From contig CP063848.1 in NCBI GenBank assembly GCA_015277795.1, forward strand, positions 4,402,001 to 4,466,000: a DNA stretch of 64,000 bases, read 5' to 3'. This document shows, piece by piece, positions 7,414-15,674 of this stretch (position 1 is the first letter of the stretch; every line of letters begins with the position of its first letter). This DNA is from Massilia sp. UMI-21. Its GTDB lineage: Bacteria; Pseudomonadota; Gammaproteobacteria; Burkholderiales; Burkholderiaceae_D. The notes under the pieces were generated by a model. That model was not told the DNA's origin. It saw only the letters and a program-made list of their open reading frames with translations, and ran no database searches. Position numbers and translations under genes: made by a program.

Positions 7414-9525
7414 TCAAGCTAGCGCGGCTTTTCCCTTGTCAGAACCGTCCATTGAAGACGTGGGGCCACTTGCTGTCGAGGAAAGCGAAGACAGCAACAC
7501 CGTATCTACGCCGCCGTAGATCTTACGAAACCGCAAATACCCCGCCCCGGCAAGCCAACCAATACGCGATTTCCATGGTTCTCGTCCCTCGGTGATCATG
7601 CGCGGAATCCTGGCTGTTTTCTTATATTCATCTGCCGCAACTCGTTGCGCCGGACTCAACCGGTCCGATACGGTTCTGTAATCGGTCTTGCCAACAAGCA
7701 CGGGCGACGATATGTTGGCTTGTCCAAGCTCGCGCCTCGCAACCCAGCCCTTCAACTGCGCGTGTGCTTTGTCCTCCGAGTCCGGATTCCCTGGAAAAAG
7801 CTTAAACCACGCTCGTGAATCGTGAACATAGTTATCAAAAAAATCGATGACTGCTCGATCGGGCACCGATACCTTCCCCCACCAAGTAGCTATTTCCTCC
7901 CATTCCGCTTCGTGGTCGTTGCTGAATCCAGCACGCTGGATGGACGGGATAAAACGACTCCCCTTACCACTCTTCCATGCCAAGAACTCGGCGATTTCAT
8001 CTTCGAATTCACGCGCTGCACTGTACATATCATTCTTGTCGAAATTGGAAGCACGAAGAAAACTTGCGCTTTGTTGAATTGCATTCTTGCCGCTGATGCG
8101 GCGATAGACACGCCATTCCATTTGCTTGCGTGCCTGCTCACGCATGATATGGTGAATAGGTCCGTGCTTGTGCTCACAGTTCGCTATGTAAGCGTTAAAC
8201 GCCTCTATCGCTTCTTTCCTTAACTTGAATCTCAGCCGTGCTGGAGGATTAGCCAACTCAAGTTTCAAAGGTACGCCATTCATGCGTGCAGCCTTGTACA
8301 TCAGCAGCAGCGGAATCCGCGCCAGCATATCGTCGCCATTCGGGTCGGTACCCCGGCCCTGCTCCATTGGGCAATAGCCGCACCCAATATCTGAATGAAC
8401 GCCGGGAACAACGATCTCCTGGCAACCGCTCGCAAGCGAACCATGTACAGAAATCGAGTCCACCGGAAAGCTGCGCCTTAACTCATGGGCCGCAACCAGA
8501 TGAAGGCACCTAATTCCTGATGGAATACGAAGGCTGTCTTCGCTGTCCGCCCATGCGCCGTGCCCCTTGAAACCACCGAGCGTATTGCCCAGCCCTACAG
8601 ATGCCACCGTGTCGAAAATGCCAAGAAAGTCGAACTGCACCTCAAAGCCGCCGAGTGTTCTGCGCCCGGCCTTACCGCATAGTTGTGCGTCAAGCTCGCA
8701 CAGTGAGAGAAACCAATTAGTGAAAGCCCGGGCCTGTGTTGCCCCACGTGAAAAACCAAATACCGAAACATAAATGGTTTTTACGATGGCAGGATTAATT
8801 TTAGCCGGCTTGCCAGTGCGTTTGTCAAGCCAGTGCTGCGAGACAGCCACATGCAACTTTCGCAAAACGTTCTCGAAGCATATTCGAGTAACGCTGTCGC
8901 AGGGCCTCTCTTTTTCTTCCGAGTCTGCGCTGTTTTGCGATGGTCTATTAAGCATCGCTGCACGAGTGCGCTTATTTAAAATGGCGCGCTTAAGAAGACT
9001 GTCCGTTTCCTCTTGCGAAATTAATGGCGCACTGAAGAAATAACGATGGACATTGTTTATTGCCTGCACCAAGGCCCAGATGATTCTGTGCTCGCCCATC
9101 CTCCCGCCAGCACCGCCAGTGATTTCGTCCCAGCCTTCACCGGTATCGCCGACCTGGACAAAGGGGGAAGAAACCCCGGGGACATATATCTTAAAAAAAT
9201 GCGCGTATCTCGACGGGTTATGCTTCCAGTCAGTATCTTCAGGCAGTATTCCTGGCACGCTTTTCCCTGGAAAGCAGTCGTACAGGCGCGCGACGTTCGA
9301 ATGGTTGTTCGTTGCGTTTGCCTTTATATAGTTATTTTTGGTGCCGTCGAAGAAAAACCCAAAAAACAGGTTCGTGTTACATGAATCGGACGGCTTGCCA
9401 ACCGAGGTTTGCTCACGCCTTTCGAATATTCTTATATTACGCTGTTCACCAGTCGTAAAAAAATTTTCAAGATTTTCGGCGCATTCGTATTCAGCACTTA
9501 ATTGTGGAGAAAGATTCGCGCTCAT
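7414..9525 (-). CDS. DUF2235 T6SS lipase effector (Tle1-like)
   Basis: A 703-aa protein with the DUF2235 alpha/beta-hydrolase domain used by Tle1-type type VI phospholipases. The N-terminal FFGFFFDGTKNN starts the domain. FGFSRGATQARAF at about residues 255-267 is the GxSxG nucleophile elbow. GIFDTVASVG and VPGVHSDIGCGY are the conserved acid and histidine blocks. The C-terminal about 250 residues are less conserved and may bind the adaptor or membrane. The start overlaps the DUF3304 stop by 4 bp (ATGA). It is the toxic cargo of the vgrG-DUF4123 module and should attack target-cell phospholipids after injection. Substrate class (A1/A2) cannot be read from the sequence. Confidence 0.85.
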   Translation of the reverse strand: MSANLSPQLSAEYECAENLENFFTTGEQRNIRIFERREQTSVGKPSDSCNTNLFFGFFFDGTKNNYIKANATNNHSNVARLYDCFPGKSVPGILPEDTDWKHNPSRYAHFFKIYVPGVSSPFVQVGDTGEGWDEITGGAGGRMGEHRIIWALVQAINNVHRYFFSAPLISQEETDSLLKRAILNKRTRAAMLNRPSQNSADSEEKERPCDSVTRICFENVLRKLHVAVSQHWLDKRTGKPAKINPAIVKTIYVSVFGFSRGATQARAFTNWFLSLCELDAQLCGKAGRRTLGGFEVQFDFLGIFDTVASVGLGNTLGGFKGHGAWADSEDSLRIPSGIRCLHLVAAHELRRSFPVDSISVHGSLASGCQEIVVPGVHSDIGCGYCPMEQGRGTDPNGDDMLARIPLLLMYKAARMNGVPLKLELANPPARLRFKLRKEAIEAFNAYIANCEHKHGPIHHIMREQARKQMEWRVYRRISGKNAIQQSASFLRASNFDKNDMYSAAREFEDEIAEFLAWKSGKGSRFIPSIQRAGFSNDHEAEWEEIATWWGKVSVPDRAVIDFFDNYVHDSRAWFKLFPGNPDSEDKAHAQLKGWVARRELGQANISSPVLVGKTDYRTVSDRLSPAQRVAADEYKKTARIPRMITEGREPWKSRIGWLAGAGYLRFRKIYGGVDTVLLSSLSSTASGPTSSMDGSDKGKAALA

Positions 9526-10292
9526 GGCTTCATTTCCATTATTTTTGCGAGTTCCGCACGGCTATACTCCAGATCTTTCAGGTAATCTTTTTTTAAATAC
9601 TCCCGGTAGCGTGGGTCTTCAGGTCCAGAAAAGCTATTCAACGACTCTTTGTGATATTTAATTTCTTGCGCCCACGCTTCTTTAGCACGTGCATCCGGCG
9701 ACTTCTCCAGCTCATCTAATAATTGAGAAAAGGTGTCCACATACATTTGCTGATGCTTCCTGAACAACTCCCATCGCTCAAGGCGATATTCCAGCGAAGG
9801 TATCGGCCACCCCTTGACCTTTCCTGGCCATCCCGGGTGATCAGGCTGCACGTCGCTTGAAATAACGCTGACTTGTCCGTCTGCCTCACGTAACACCCAC
9901 AGTTCGCCCGGTTTTCCGTCCAGATAATTTGGTACATCAACGACGTGCTCGCCGTTGAACACCTGGATTTGTCGCTCAGGACCTTCTTCTACCCAATATG
10001 TCGTTCGAACCCGCAGTTTGATACCCGGACGCCATTTTTTTGGGAGGGTTACACAGCACGTCATACCACCGGCGCCGAATGGATCGACTAATTCGCCGCC
10101 GCTGCCGGTGTCTGGCTTTACGGGATCGGATACGACATAGCTGAAGGTATCCTTCGTGTAGTTAACGCCGTGTACATTCACATCGACAGTAGGCTTTTCA
10201 CACGCGGAGAGAAGAAATATCATAGCCAGACAAGCCGGCAACAAGCCTACACGCCGCTCCCAGTACCATTCTTGCTTATTTGTTCCGTTCAT
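9522..10292 (-). CDS. DUF3304 lipoprotein, candidate immunity protein
   Basis: A 256-aa lipoprotein with signal peptide and lipobox LSAC at about residue 31. The DUF3304 core VNVHGVNYTKDTFSYVVSDP and GAGGMTCCVTLP follows, then a long charged helical C-terminus. DUF3304 proteins are often found beside DUF2235 effectors, so a periplasmic immunity role is likely. ATG 10292 is chosen over a TTG six codons upstream because it overlaps the preceding stop as ATGA. Its own stop overlaps the effector start the same way, giving tight translational coupling and a fixed ratio with the toxin. It is one of two lipoproteins in the module that could provide protection. Confidence 0.75.
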   Translation of the reverse strand: MNGTNKQEWYWERRVGLLPACLAMIFLLSACEKPTVDVNVHGVNYTKDTFSYVVSDPVKPDTGSGGELVDPFGAGGMTCCVTLPKKWRPGIKLRVRTTYWVEEGPERQIQVFNGEHVVDVPNYLDGKPGELWVLREADGQVSVISSDVQPDHPGWPGKVKGWPIPSLEYRLERWELFRKHQQMYVDTFSQLLDELEKSPDARAKEAWAQEIKYHKESLNSFSGPEDPRYREYLKKDYLKDLEYSRAELAKIMEMKP

Positions 10293-11092
10293 TGAGTGTC
10301 CCTTTGCCAAGTCTGCAGCAAAGTTGCTGCCACCGTATCGTCGTCACACTTGTCACGTTCCCAGAACCACATACACCATTGAAGGACCTTATCCTCTTCA
10401 AGTTTTGCAATAGCAGCGGCTCGCAGCGCAGTTGTCACGAGAGAATGGCTGCGCGAGGGAAAGTTGTATACCTCGCGTCCACGGTCACACAGCAGCACTA
10501 AAAACTCATCAGCCCGGCTATCGTCTACGAGAACAGCAAACTGGCATCCATTCAAAATAGGATTAACTGCGCTCTCTTGACTGCCGCCGTTCACTGGAAG
10601 CTCTTCCCATTCTCCGTTCCGCGCTATATAACGCCACCGCTTCATCGGCCCGGTGAACTTCGCACGCTGCTGAGGAGTAAGGATATTGAGTATGGCCGGG
10701 AGACGGCGGGTATCTGAAAACCTCAAGTTAAAGCGCTGGTTGTCTACTTCGATGACGCACCAGGCTGCAAGACGAGTAGAGAGTTTGGTCAAACTCTCTG
10801 ATGTCTCGATGACACTTACCATTGGCCGCCCGCTAAAACGCTCAAACAATACACGCAGCCTGCGATCACCTGGTTCAAACGCGACAACGAATGGAGAAAC
10901 ATCTCTCGTAGTATCGTTACAGCCTGGGAGGATATCGAATAGGATCCTTTTCTCCTTCTCATCGAAGACTCGATGTGCGCCACTCTTAAACGCGCCGTCA
11001 ATCAATAGGTACGATGAAACGTGGGGATCAAGAGCGCTGCCATACAGGGCGTTGATGGACTGAGGCGAAAAATTATCGATCAGCATATTCAC
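10289..11092 (-). CDS. DUF4123 T6SS effector adaptor (Tap/TEC)
   Basis: A 267-aa DUF4123 protein, the adaptor family that loads specific effectors onto cognate VgrG tips. Matching features are an early SYLLIDGA strand, SPFVVAFEPGD, the ETSESLTKLSTRLAAW helix, LRFSDTRRLPAIL and the late GPMKRWRYIARNGEWEEL segment. It lies between vgrG and the cargo, as is usual for this family. The start is GTG 11092, overlapping the vgrG stop as GTGA; ATG 11086 two codons later is the alternative. The stop overlaps the DUF3304 start. GC content is lower than in the vgrG core, so it travels with the cargo part of the module. Confidence 0.85.
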   Translation of the reverse strand: MNMLIDNFSPQSINALYGSALDPHVSSYLLIDGAFKSGAHRVFDEKEKRILFDILPGCNDTTRDVSPFVVAFEPGDRRLRVLFERFSGRPMVSVIETSESLTKLSTRLAAWCVIEVDNQRFNLRFSDTRRLPAILNILTPQQRAKFTGPMKRWRYIARNGEWEELPVNGGSQESAVNPILNGCQFAVLVDDSRADEFLVLLCDRGREVYNFPSRSHSLVTTALRAAAIAKLEEDKVLQWCMWFWERDKCDDDTVAATLLQTWQRDTQ

Positions 11093-13923
11093 TCAACCAA
11101 GGTAAATGCTGGGCCAGCATCCAGAGATTTTTTTAAGCATTCAACACAAATACTGCCCGGCAGAGCAGGCATGGGATAACTTGTTCTAGCAGGGCCGACA
11201 AAGCTTTTCTTACCCGCTTGAACTTTGATCAGACCTGGACATTTCATTAAAATATTTCCTGCTTCAATTGTTATGCTGGCACCGCCCGCTGTCGTGACAT
11301 TAATTGTCTTCGCTGCTGCGAAATCGATGTGAGCACTTGCACTGAAAAGATTCAGCAGGCTTTTTGCATTTATCTTTAGTTCACTCGCTTGTGATTGAAT
11401 GTCGACAGCATCTTTGGCCGTGACAATTTGCATTCCGACGTTGGCTGCACCTGACTTGATCGTCCCACTGAGTAACCCAATTGCTTGCTTTGATTGACAT
11501 TGCACCTGCGCCCCGACGGACAACTGAGCATCCTGTCCACTAAGAAAAATAGCCGCCTCACCGTTTTCCAATTGCACATCCTGTCCGGCATTGGTGCCAA
11601 ACCCGTTTTGTGCGGCGACCGCCACGATGGGATCAGTGAAATTTGGTGCTTTTCCACCACTTACGCTCGTGTTCTCCGCACCAGTCTCCTCAAGCGATGC
11701 CTGAAATTTTTTCGAGCTACTTACGCCAGAAAGACAATTGGACATTGCCTTGAGCGTCGCCGTTGCTGGATCCAATACGCTCTCATTCGCTTTTGTTGAT
11801 CCCACATGCGCTGCGAGAGCCACGCCCTTGTGTGTACATGCCGCCGAGTTGAAAGCCTTTCCCATTGCATCAGCCTGCTGCATCAATGCAACACCAGCAG
11901 CGTTTTCGCCAGAAGGATCCCGTGACGCAGCACTGTGTTCGAGCTTGTAACTCGACACCAACAACCCCGCCCCCGCCCGCACCGCCCCATACTCATCCGT
12001 CCGCAACTCCGCACCACTCCCTCGAAAACTGCCCCGATAGTTATCCGCCGCATGCACCAGATGCCCAAGATTCAGCTCACTCCCCGCATGCGTACTCTTG
12101 AGCTGCACCCGCCCGCGCCCATCGCTGTCATCGAATACCAGCTGCGAATACCCATACCCGCCGAATTCCTTGCTCCGAATCCCCCACTGCGACGCCGGAT
12201 TCCGATGCCCGGCACTATCTGCCGACGCGCCATGCCACACCGGGCCATTCCCGCCGCACAGGTTCCCCTGCCCCGACCGGGCATGGTCATGTGCGTTCCT
12301 GAAACAGGACAGGTCTGTTTCAACATCGCGGCGTCCGCCAGACGTGGCGACCACACCGCCTTCCCCGCGCCCGTTATAGAGCGCCCCGACGACGATCGGC
12401 CGGTCGATATCGTTCTCCAGGAACTGCACCAGCACTTCCTGTCCGATACGCGGCAAGAACTGCTGGCCCATCCCGCCGCCAGCCGAGCGCTGCGCGACGC
12501 GTACCCAGCAAGCCGCATTCCCGCCATCCTGCCAATGAAAACGAATCCGGATCCGCCCCAGCCGGTCGCAATACAGCTCATCGGCGCCGTTCGGCTGGTC
12601 GCTGCCGTCCGCACCGACCACGATGGCGCTCTGGGCGCCGAAGGCGACCGGCTTCGGATGCTCCTGGGCCGGACGCCAGACGAGGTCGGTGGCTAGCGCA
12701 CGAAAACAATTGGCATAGCCGCTCGCCTGCGCCTGGGCCAGCGCCAGGCCGATGTCATCGGGCAGATCGGCGGGCCGCAGATCGTCCAGCAACTCGGGAA
12801 TCGGCCCGAACAGTTCGGCAAGCGCGTTCCGGACCGGGGGCGGCATGTTGTTGACGCCGATGCCGAACACGCGCAGTACGGTGAACGAGGCGGACTTGCC
12901 CAGTTGCTGCAGGGGCGCGCCAAGCACCTGCAGCCGGGTTCCCGCGCGCAGGGTTCGCACGGTCGAGCGCCCGTGCCAGAGCTGCCCGCGCGCCTCCTGC
13001 TCTTGCATGCGCAGGTTCGCGTAATGCTGGGCCTCCTGCCAGCCAGCGTAGGCATACTGCCCCGGCACATCGAAGGACTCGAGTTCCGGTAGCTTGCCGT
13101 AGGTGAAATGCGAGGGCGAACTGGCGGCCACGGCCTGCTTCGCCTTGTAGTCGTAGCTGAGCACGGTGGTCAGCGACGCATGCAGGCGCCGCTGCGCCGT
13201 CAGCGCCTGGATGCTGTCCGTTTGCTCCACTGCGCGCGCGCCGTGGAAGCGGATACCGCCATGCGCCGCGCTGCTGCCGTCCTCGGGCACGGCGCACAGC
13301 CGGCTGCTGTCGGCGAACAACACCAGCCCCGGACCGTCGTCGGTCTCTTCACAGCGCCAGCACAAGCCCTCCTCGGCAAGCAGGCGGCGCACGAAATCGA
13401 GGTCGGATTCGCGGTACTGGCAGCAGTAGCTGCGCGCTCGCACCTCTTCGAGGAAGGGCCGGGTATCCTCGCTCCAGCGCCAGCGCGCCAAGGGCCGGTA
13501 GGCAGCGAATACCGCATCGACGATGTCGACGACGCGCTTGTCCTGCCACACCCGGCTGTTGCGTACCTGACCCAGGCGCCACAGCCAGGGGGCGATGCGG
13601 ATGCGGTAACGGGCCAGGCCGCCGTCGCTGCCGAGCATGGCCGCTTCGCAGATCTCGCCGGCGAAACGCTCGCGCTTGCCGTCCGCCAGGCAGATTTCCA
13701 GGGTCGCCGGTTGGCCGAGCAAGGTTTCCAGGTCCAGGCCTGCGTCGGTCGACAAGGCGATCACGTCGCGCATGCCGATTTCCTGCAGGGCGTCGTCGGC
13801 CACGAAGGCCTCGACCAGCAGGCCGGCCTCCTCCTTGCCGCCGACCTTCAGCGCATATAGCCTGCTTGCACTACTGAACTCCGCCAGGGCGGCGAAGATC
13901 TGATCCCTCAGCGTCGTGCTCAT
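11089..13923 (-). CDS. vgrG: T6SS spike protein VgrG with DUF2345 tail
   Basis: A 944-aa VgrG, the trimeric puncturing tip of the type VI apparatus. The gp27-like base spans roughly residues 1-380 (SYCCQYRESDLDFVRRLLAEEG is typical). The gp5-like OB fold follows (CDRLGRIRIRFHW, WVRVAQ, FLPRIGQEVLVQFLENDIDRP). The rest is a DUF2345 beta-helix-type extension ending in a short Cys-containing tail (ICVECLKK). The DNA for the core (13923 to about 11935) is strongly GC-rich (67% in 12541-12600), while the tail and the genes beyond are near 50%. That break near residue 660 suggests a recombination point where tail and cargo are exchanged together. No PAAR gene and no T6SS core genes are in the window, so this is an orphan vgrG island. 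Confidence 0.93.
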   Translation of the reverse strand: MSTTLRDQIFAALAEFSSASRLYALKVGGKEEAGLLVEAFVADDALQEIGMRDVIALSTDAGLDLETLLGQPATLEICLADGKRERFAGEICEAAMLGSDGGLARYRIRIAPWLWRLGQVRNSRVWQDKRVVDIVDAVFAAYRPLARWRWSEDTRPFLEEVRARSYCCQYRESDLDFVRRLLAEEGLCWRCEETDDGPGLVLFADSSRLCAVPEDGSSAAHGGIRFHGARAVEQTDSIQALTAQRRLHASLTTVLSYDYKAKQAVAASSPSHFTYGKLPELESFDVPGQYAYAGWQEAQHYANLRMQEQEARGQLWHGRSTVRTLRAGTRLQVLGAPLQQLGKSASFTVLRVFGIGVNNMPPPVRNALAELFGPIPELLDDLRPADLPDDIGLALAQAQASGYANCFRALATDLVWRPAQEHPKPVAFGAQSAIVVGADGSDQPNGADELYCDRLGRIRIRFHWQDGGNAACWVRVAQRSAGGGMGQQFLPRIGQEVLVQFLENDIDRPIVVGALYNGRGEGGVVATSGGRRDVETDLSCFRNAHDHARSGQGNLCGGNGPVWHGASADSAGHRNPASQWGIRSKEFGGYGYSQLVFDDSDGRGRVQLKSTHAGSELNLGHLVHAADNYRGSFRGSGAELRTDEYGAVRAGAGLLVSSYKLEHSAASRDPSGENAAGVALMQQADAMGKAFNSAACTHKGVALAAHVGSTKANESVLDPATATLKAMSNCLSGVSSSKKFQASLEETGAENTSVSGGKAPNFTDPIVAVAAQNGFGTNAGQDVQLENGEAAIFLSGQDAQLSVGAQVQCQSKQAIGLLSGTIKSGAANVGMQIVTAKDAVDIQSQASELKINAKSLLNLFSASAHIDFAAAKTINVTTAGGASITIEAGNILMKCPGLIKVQAGKKSFVGPARTSYPMPALPGSICVECLKKSLDAGPAFTLVE

Positions 13924-14090
13924 GACCGTAACAATTCCCCGTGGACTCGGCAGCCGAAACCACCACGATATAAGCAGTCGGAAGAGAAATTCTTGCGCCG
14001 CGTCATCACTTGCAAGGCCGGGTCGAAACGAACGCGCATCCCAAGGCGAATACGCTTAAGCTCTTTGCAACATACCCACTGTCCCGCGTC

Positions 14091-14606
14091 ATGAAATTCG
14101 TCCAGAACATCTTCCTCGCCGGCTACATGCTGATCGTCGCCCTGTTCTTCATTTGCGGCCTGGGCCTGATCGTGCTGGCAGGAATCGAAACCTGGTCGGC
14201 GCTCGATCCCCGCGACACGTACAAGGTGCGGGACCGCTTCGAGCTCATCCTCGAGTGCGTGGGCCTGCTGACGATCGCGGTCGCCTCGCTGGAACTGGGG
14301 CAGACCGTGCTCGAAGAAGAAGTGCAGCGCTCGGTCAACATCAGCTCGCCGACACGGGTGCGCCGCTTCCTGTCGCGCTTCCTGATCGTGGTCGTGGTAT
14401 CGCTGTCGATCGAATGCCTGATCGGCGTCTTCCAGTTCATGCACAGCCGTCCGGAATACCTGCTGCACGCGGCCGCCATCGGCGTGGCGGCGGCCGCCAT
14501 CCTTGCCACCTGGGGCCTGTTCGTGCGCATGAACGTCGATGCCGAAAAGCTCGAACCGCAGGCAATGCACGAGGTCCAGGCCGAAGACAAGGAAGTCGAG
14601 GGATGA
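14091..14606 (+). CDS. Hypothetical four-TM membrane protein
   Basis: A 171-aa inner-membrane protein of unknown function. Four hydrophobic segments are visible at about residues 7-31, 52-69, 97-115 and 124-144. An acidic loop (LEEEVQRSVNISSPTRVRRF) lies between the second and third. The C-terminal tail is charged. ATG 14091 is the first in-frame ATG and is placed right before the first membrane segment; no clear ribosome-binding site is seen. GC content is that of the general chromosome, unlike the T6SS cargo, so it may be part of the original locus beside the tRNA. I recognise no catalytic motif. Confidence 0.6.
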   Translation: MKFVQNIFLAGYMLIVALFFICGLGLIVLAGIETWSALDPRDTYKVRDRFELILECVGLLTIAVASLELGQTVLEEEVQRSVNISSPTRVRRFLSRFLIVVVVSLSIECLIGVFQFMHSRPEYLLHAAAIGVAAAAILATWGLFVRMNVDAEKLEPQAMHEVQAEDKEVEG

Positions 14607-14723
14607 GCGGCACACGACGCCGCGCGCCCCGAAGCCGGGGCCTGGTGCGGAAGCGCCAATCGTGCTGGCGTGGCCGTGGCCGGCCCGTGTTTGGCCACAG
14701 CGCCAACAAATTGTCACGAAGCA

Positions 14724-14753
14724 CTTGGATATTCGCGCAAACGCCGCTATAAT
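14724..14753 (+). promoter_or_regulatory. Promoter of second tRNA-Lys
   Basis: -35 CTTGGA (14724-14729) and -10 TATAAT (14748-14753) are separated by 18 bp, with the tRNA starting 12 bp after the -10. Confidence 0.7.
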
Positions 14754-14765
14754 CTTGGCTTCTTC

Positions 14766-14841
14766 GGGTCGTTAGCTCAGTTGGTAGAGCAGCGGACTTT
14801 TAATCCGTTGGTCGCTGGTTCGAGCCCAGCACGGCCTACCA
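14766..14841 (+). tRNA. tRNA-Lys (UUU), second copy
   Basis: A 76-nt tRNA with encoded CCA, identical to the copy at 5811 except in the T-stem. Here GCTGG pairs perfectly with CCAGC. The anticodon is TTT. Together with its -10 box and terminator it forms a direct repeat of the first tRNA unit, about 8.96 kb away. Confidence 0.97.
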
Positions 14842-14857
14842 AAGATTCAGCAAGGAA

Positions 14858-14887
14858 GGCGTCATGAGCGATCGTGACGCCTTTTTT
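14858..14887 (+). terminator. Rho-independent terminator of second tRNA-Lys
   Basis: GGCGTCATGA pairs with TCGTGACGCC (one wobble pair) over a GCGA loop, followed by six T. It is homologous to the terminator at 5907. Confidence 0.9.
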
Positions 14888-14963
14888 GTTTTTCACCTGC
14901 TTGTTTTTTACTTGCCAATCGCCGCGATTTCGCCGCGATTTCGCGCTTCCAGCCATCGGCGCC

Positions 14964-15575
14964 ATGCCCTATTCCATCGCAGCTCCCGTCCACGTCGAAC
15001 TCGTCATCAAGAAGAGCCGCTTCCTGGCCTGCGTCCAGCCGATGCCCGACCGCGCCGGCGCCCAGCAGGTGGTCGCCGGCCTGCGCGCGGACCATCCCGG
15101 CGCGGCCCATGTGTGCTGGGCGCTGCTGGCCGGCGGGCAGTCCGCCGCCGTCGACGACGGCGAACCGAGCGGCACCGCGGGCCGCCCGATGCTCGACGTG
15201 CTGCGCCACCAGGACCTGGAGGGCGTGCTGGCCACCGTGGTGCGCTACTTCGGCGGGGTCAAGCTGGGCGCGGGCGGCCTGGTACGCGCCTATACCGACA
15301 GCGTGGCCCAGGCCCTGCTGCAGGCGCAGAAGGTGCCGATCATCAAGCTGCAGGGGCTGCGCTGCAGCGCGCCCTATGCGCTCGAAGGCATGGTGCGGCG
15401 CGAACTCGATGCCGCCGGCGCGCGCCTGCTCGAAGTGGCCCACGGCGACGAGGTGCTGTTCGACTTCAGCCTGCCGGTCCAGGACGCCGGGGCATTGCGC
15501 ACCCGCCTCGACAATGCAGGGCACGGCCGCATCGGCTGGCCGCAACCGGACGCGGCGGACGCGTCGACCGCCTAG
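14964..15575 (+). CDS. YigZ/IMPACT family protein
   Basis: A 203-aa protein of the YigZ/IMPACT family, the same length as E. coli YigZ. The UPF0029 core is clear: KKSRFLACVQP near the N-terminus, then HVCWALL, DDGEPSGTAGRPML and VVRYFGGVKLGAGGLVRAY. The DUF1949-type C-terminal domain follows. Start ATG 14964 (MPYSIAAPVHVEL) fits the family; longer frames upstream read through the tRNA terminator and are not credible. The family is linked to translation-related functions, but the bacterial role is not settled. It lies immediately after the second tRNA-Lys. Confidence 0.88.
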   Translation: MPYSIAAPVHVELVIKKSRFLACVQPMPDRAGAQQVVAGLRADHPGAAHVCWALLAGGQSAAVDDGEPSGTAGRPMLDVLRHQDLEGVLATVVRYFGGVKLGAGGLVRAYTDSVAQALLQAQKVPIIKLQGLRCSAPYALEGMVRRELDAAGARLLEVAHGDEVLFDFSLPVQDAGALRTRLDNAGHGRIGWPQPDAADASTA

Positions 15576-15674
15576 TTCATTTCGGCGCGCAATACCTGTC
15601 ATCACGACTGATAAGCGGACTGCGCGCGTGCGACGCGCTATAGTGCCCGGCCCTCCCTGCCATGTCTGCGCACC

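Noticed and set aside
5811..14887. Complete type VI secretion apparatus
   Set aside because: Only vgrG and cargo genes are present; no TssB/C, ClpV, TssJ-M or Hcp gene is in the window.
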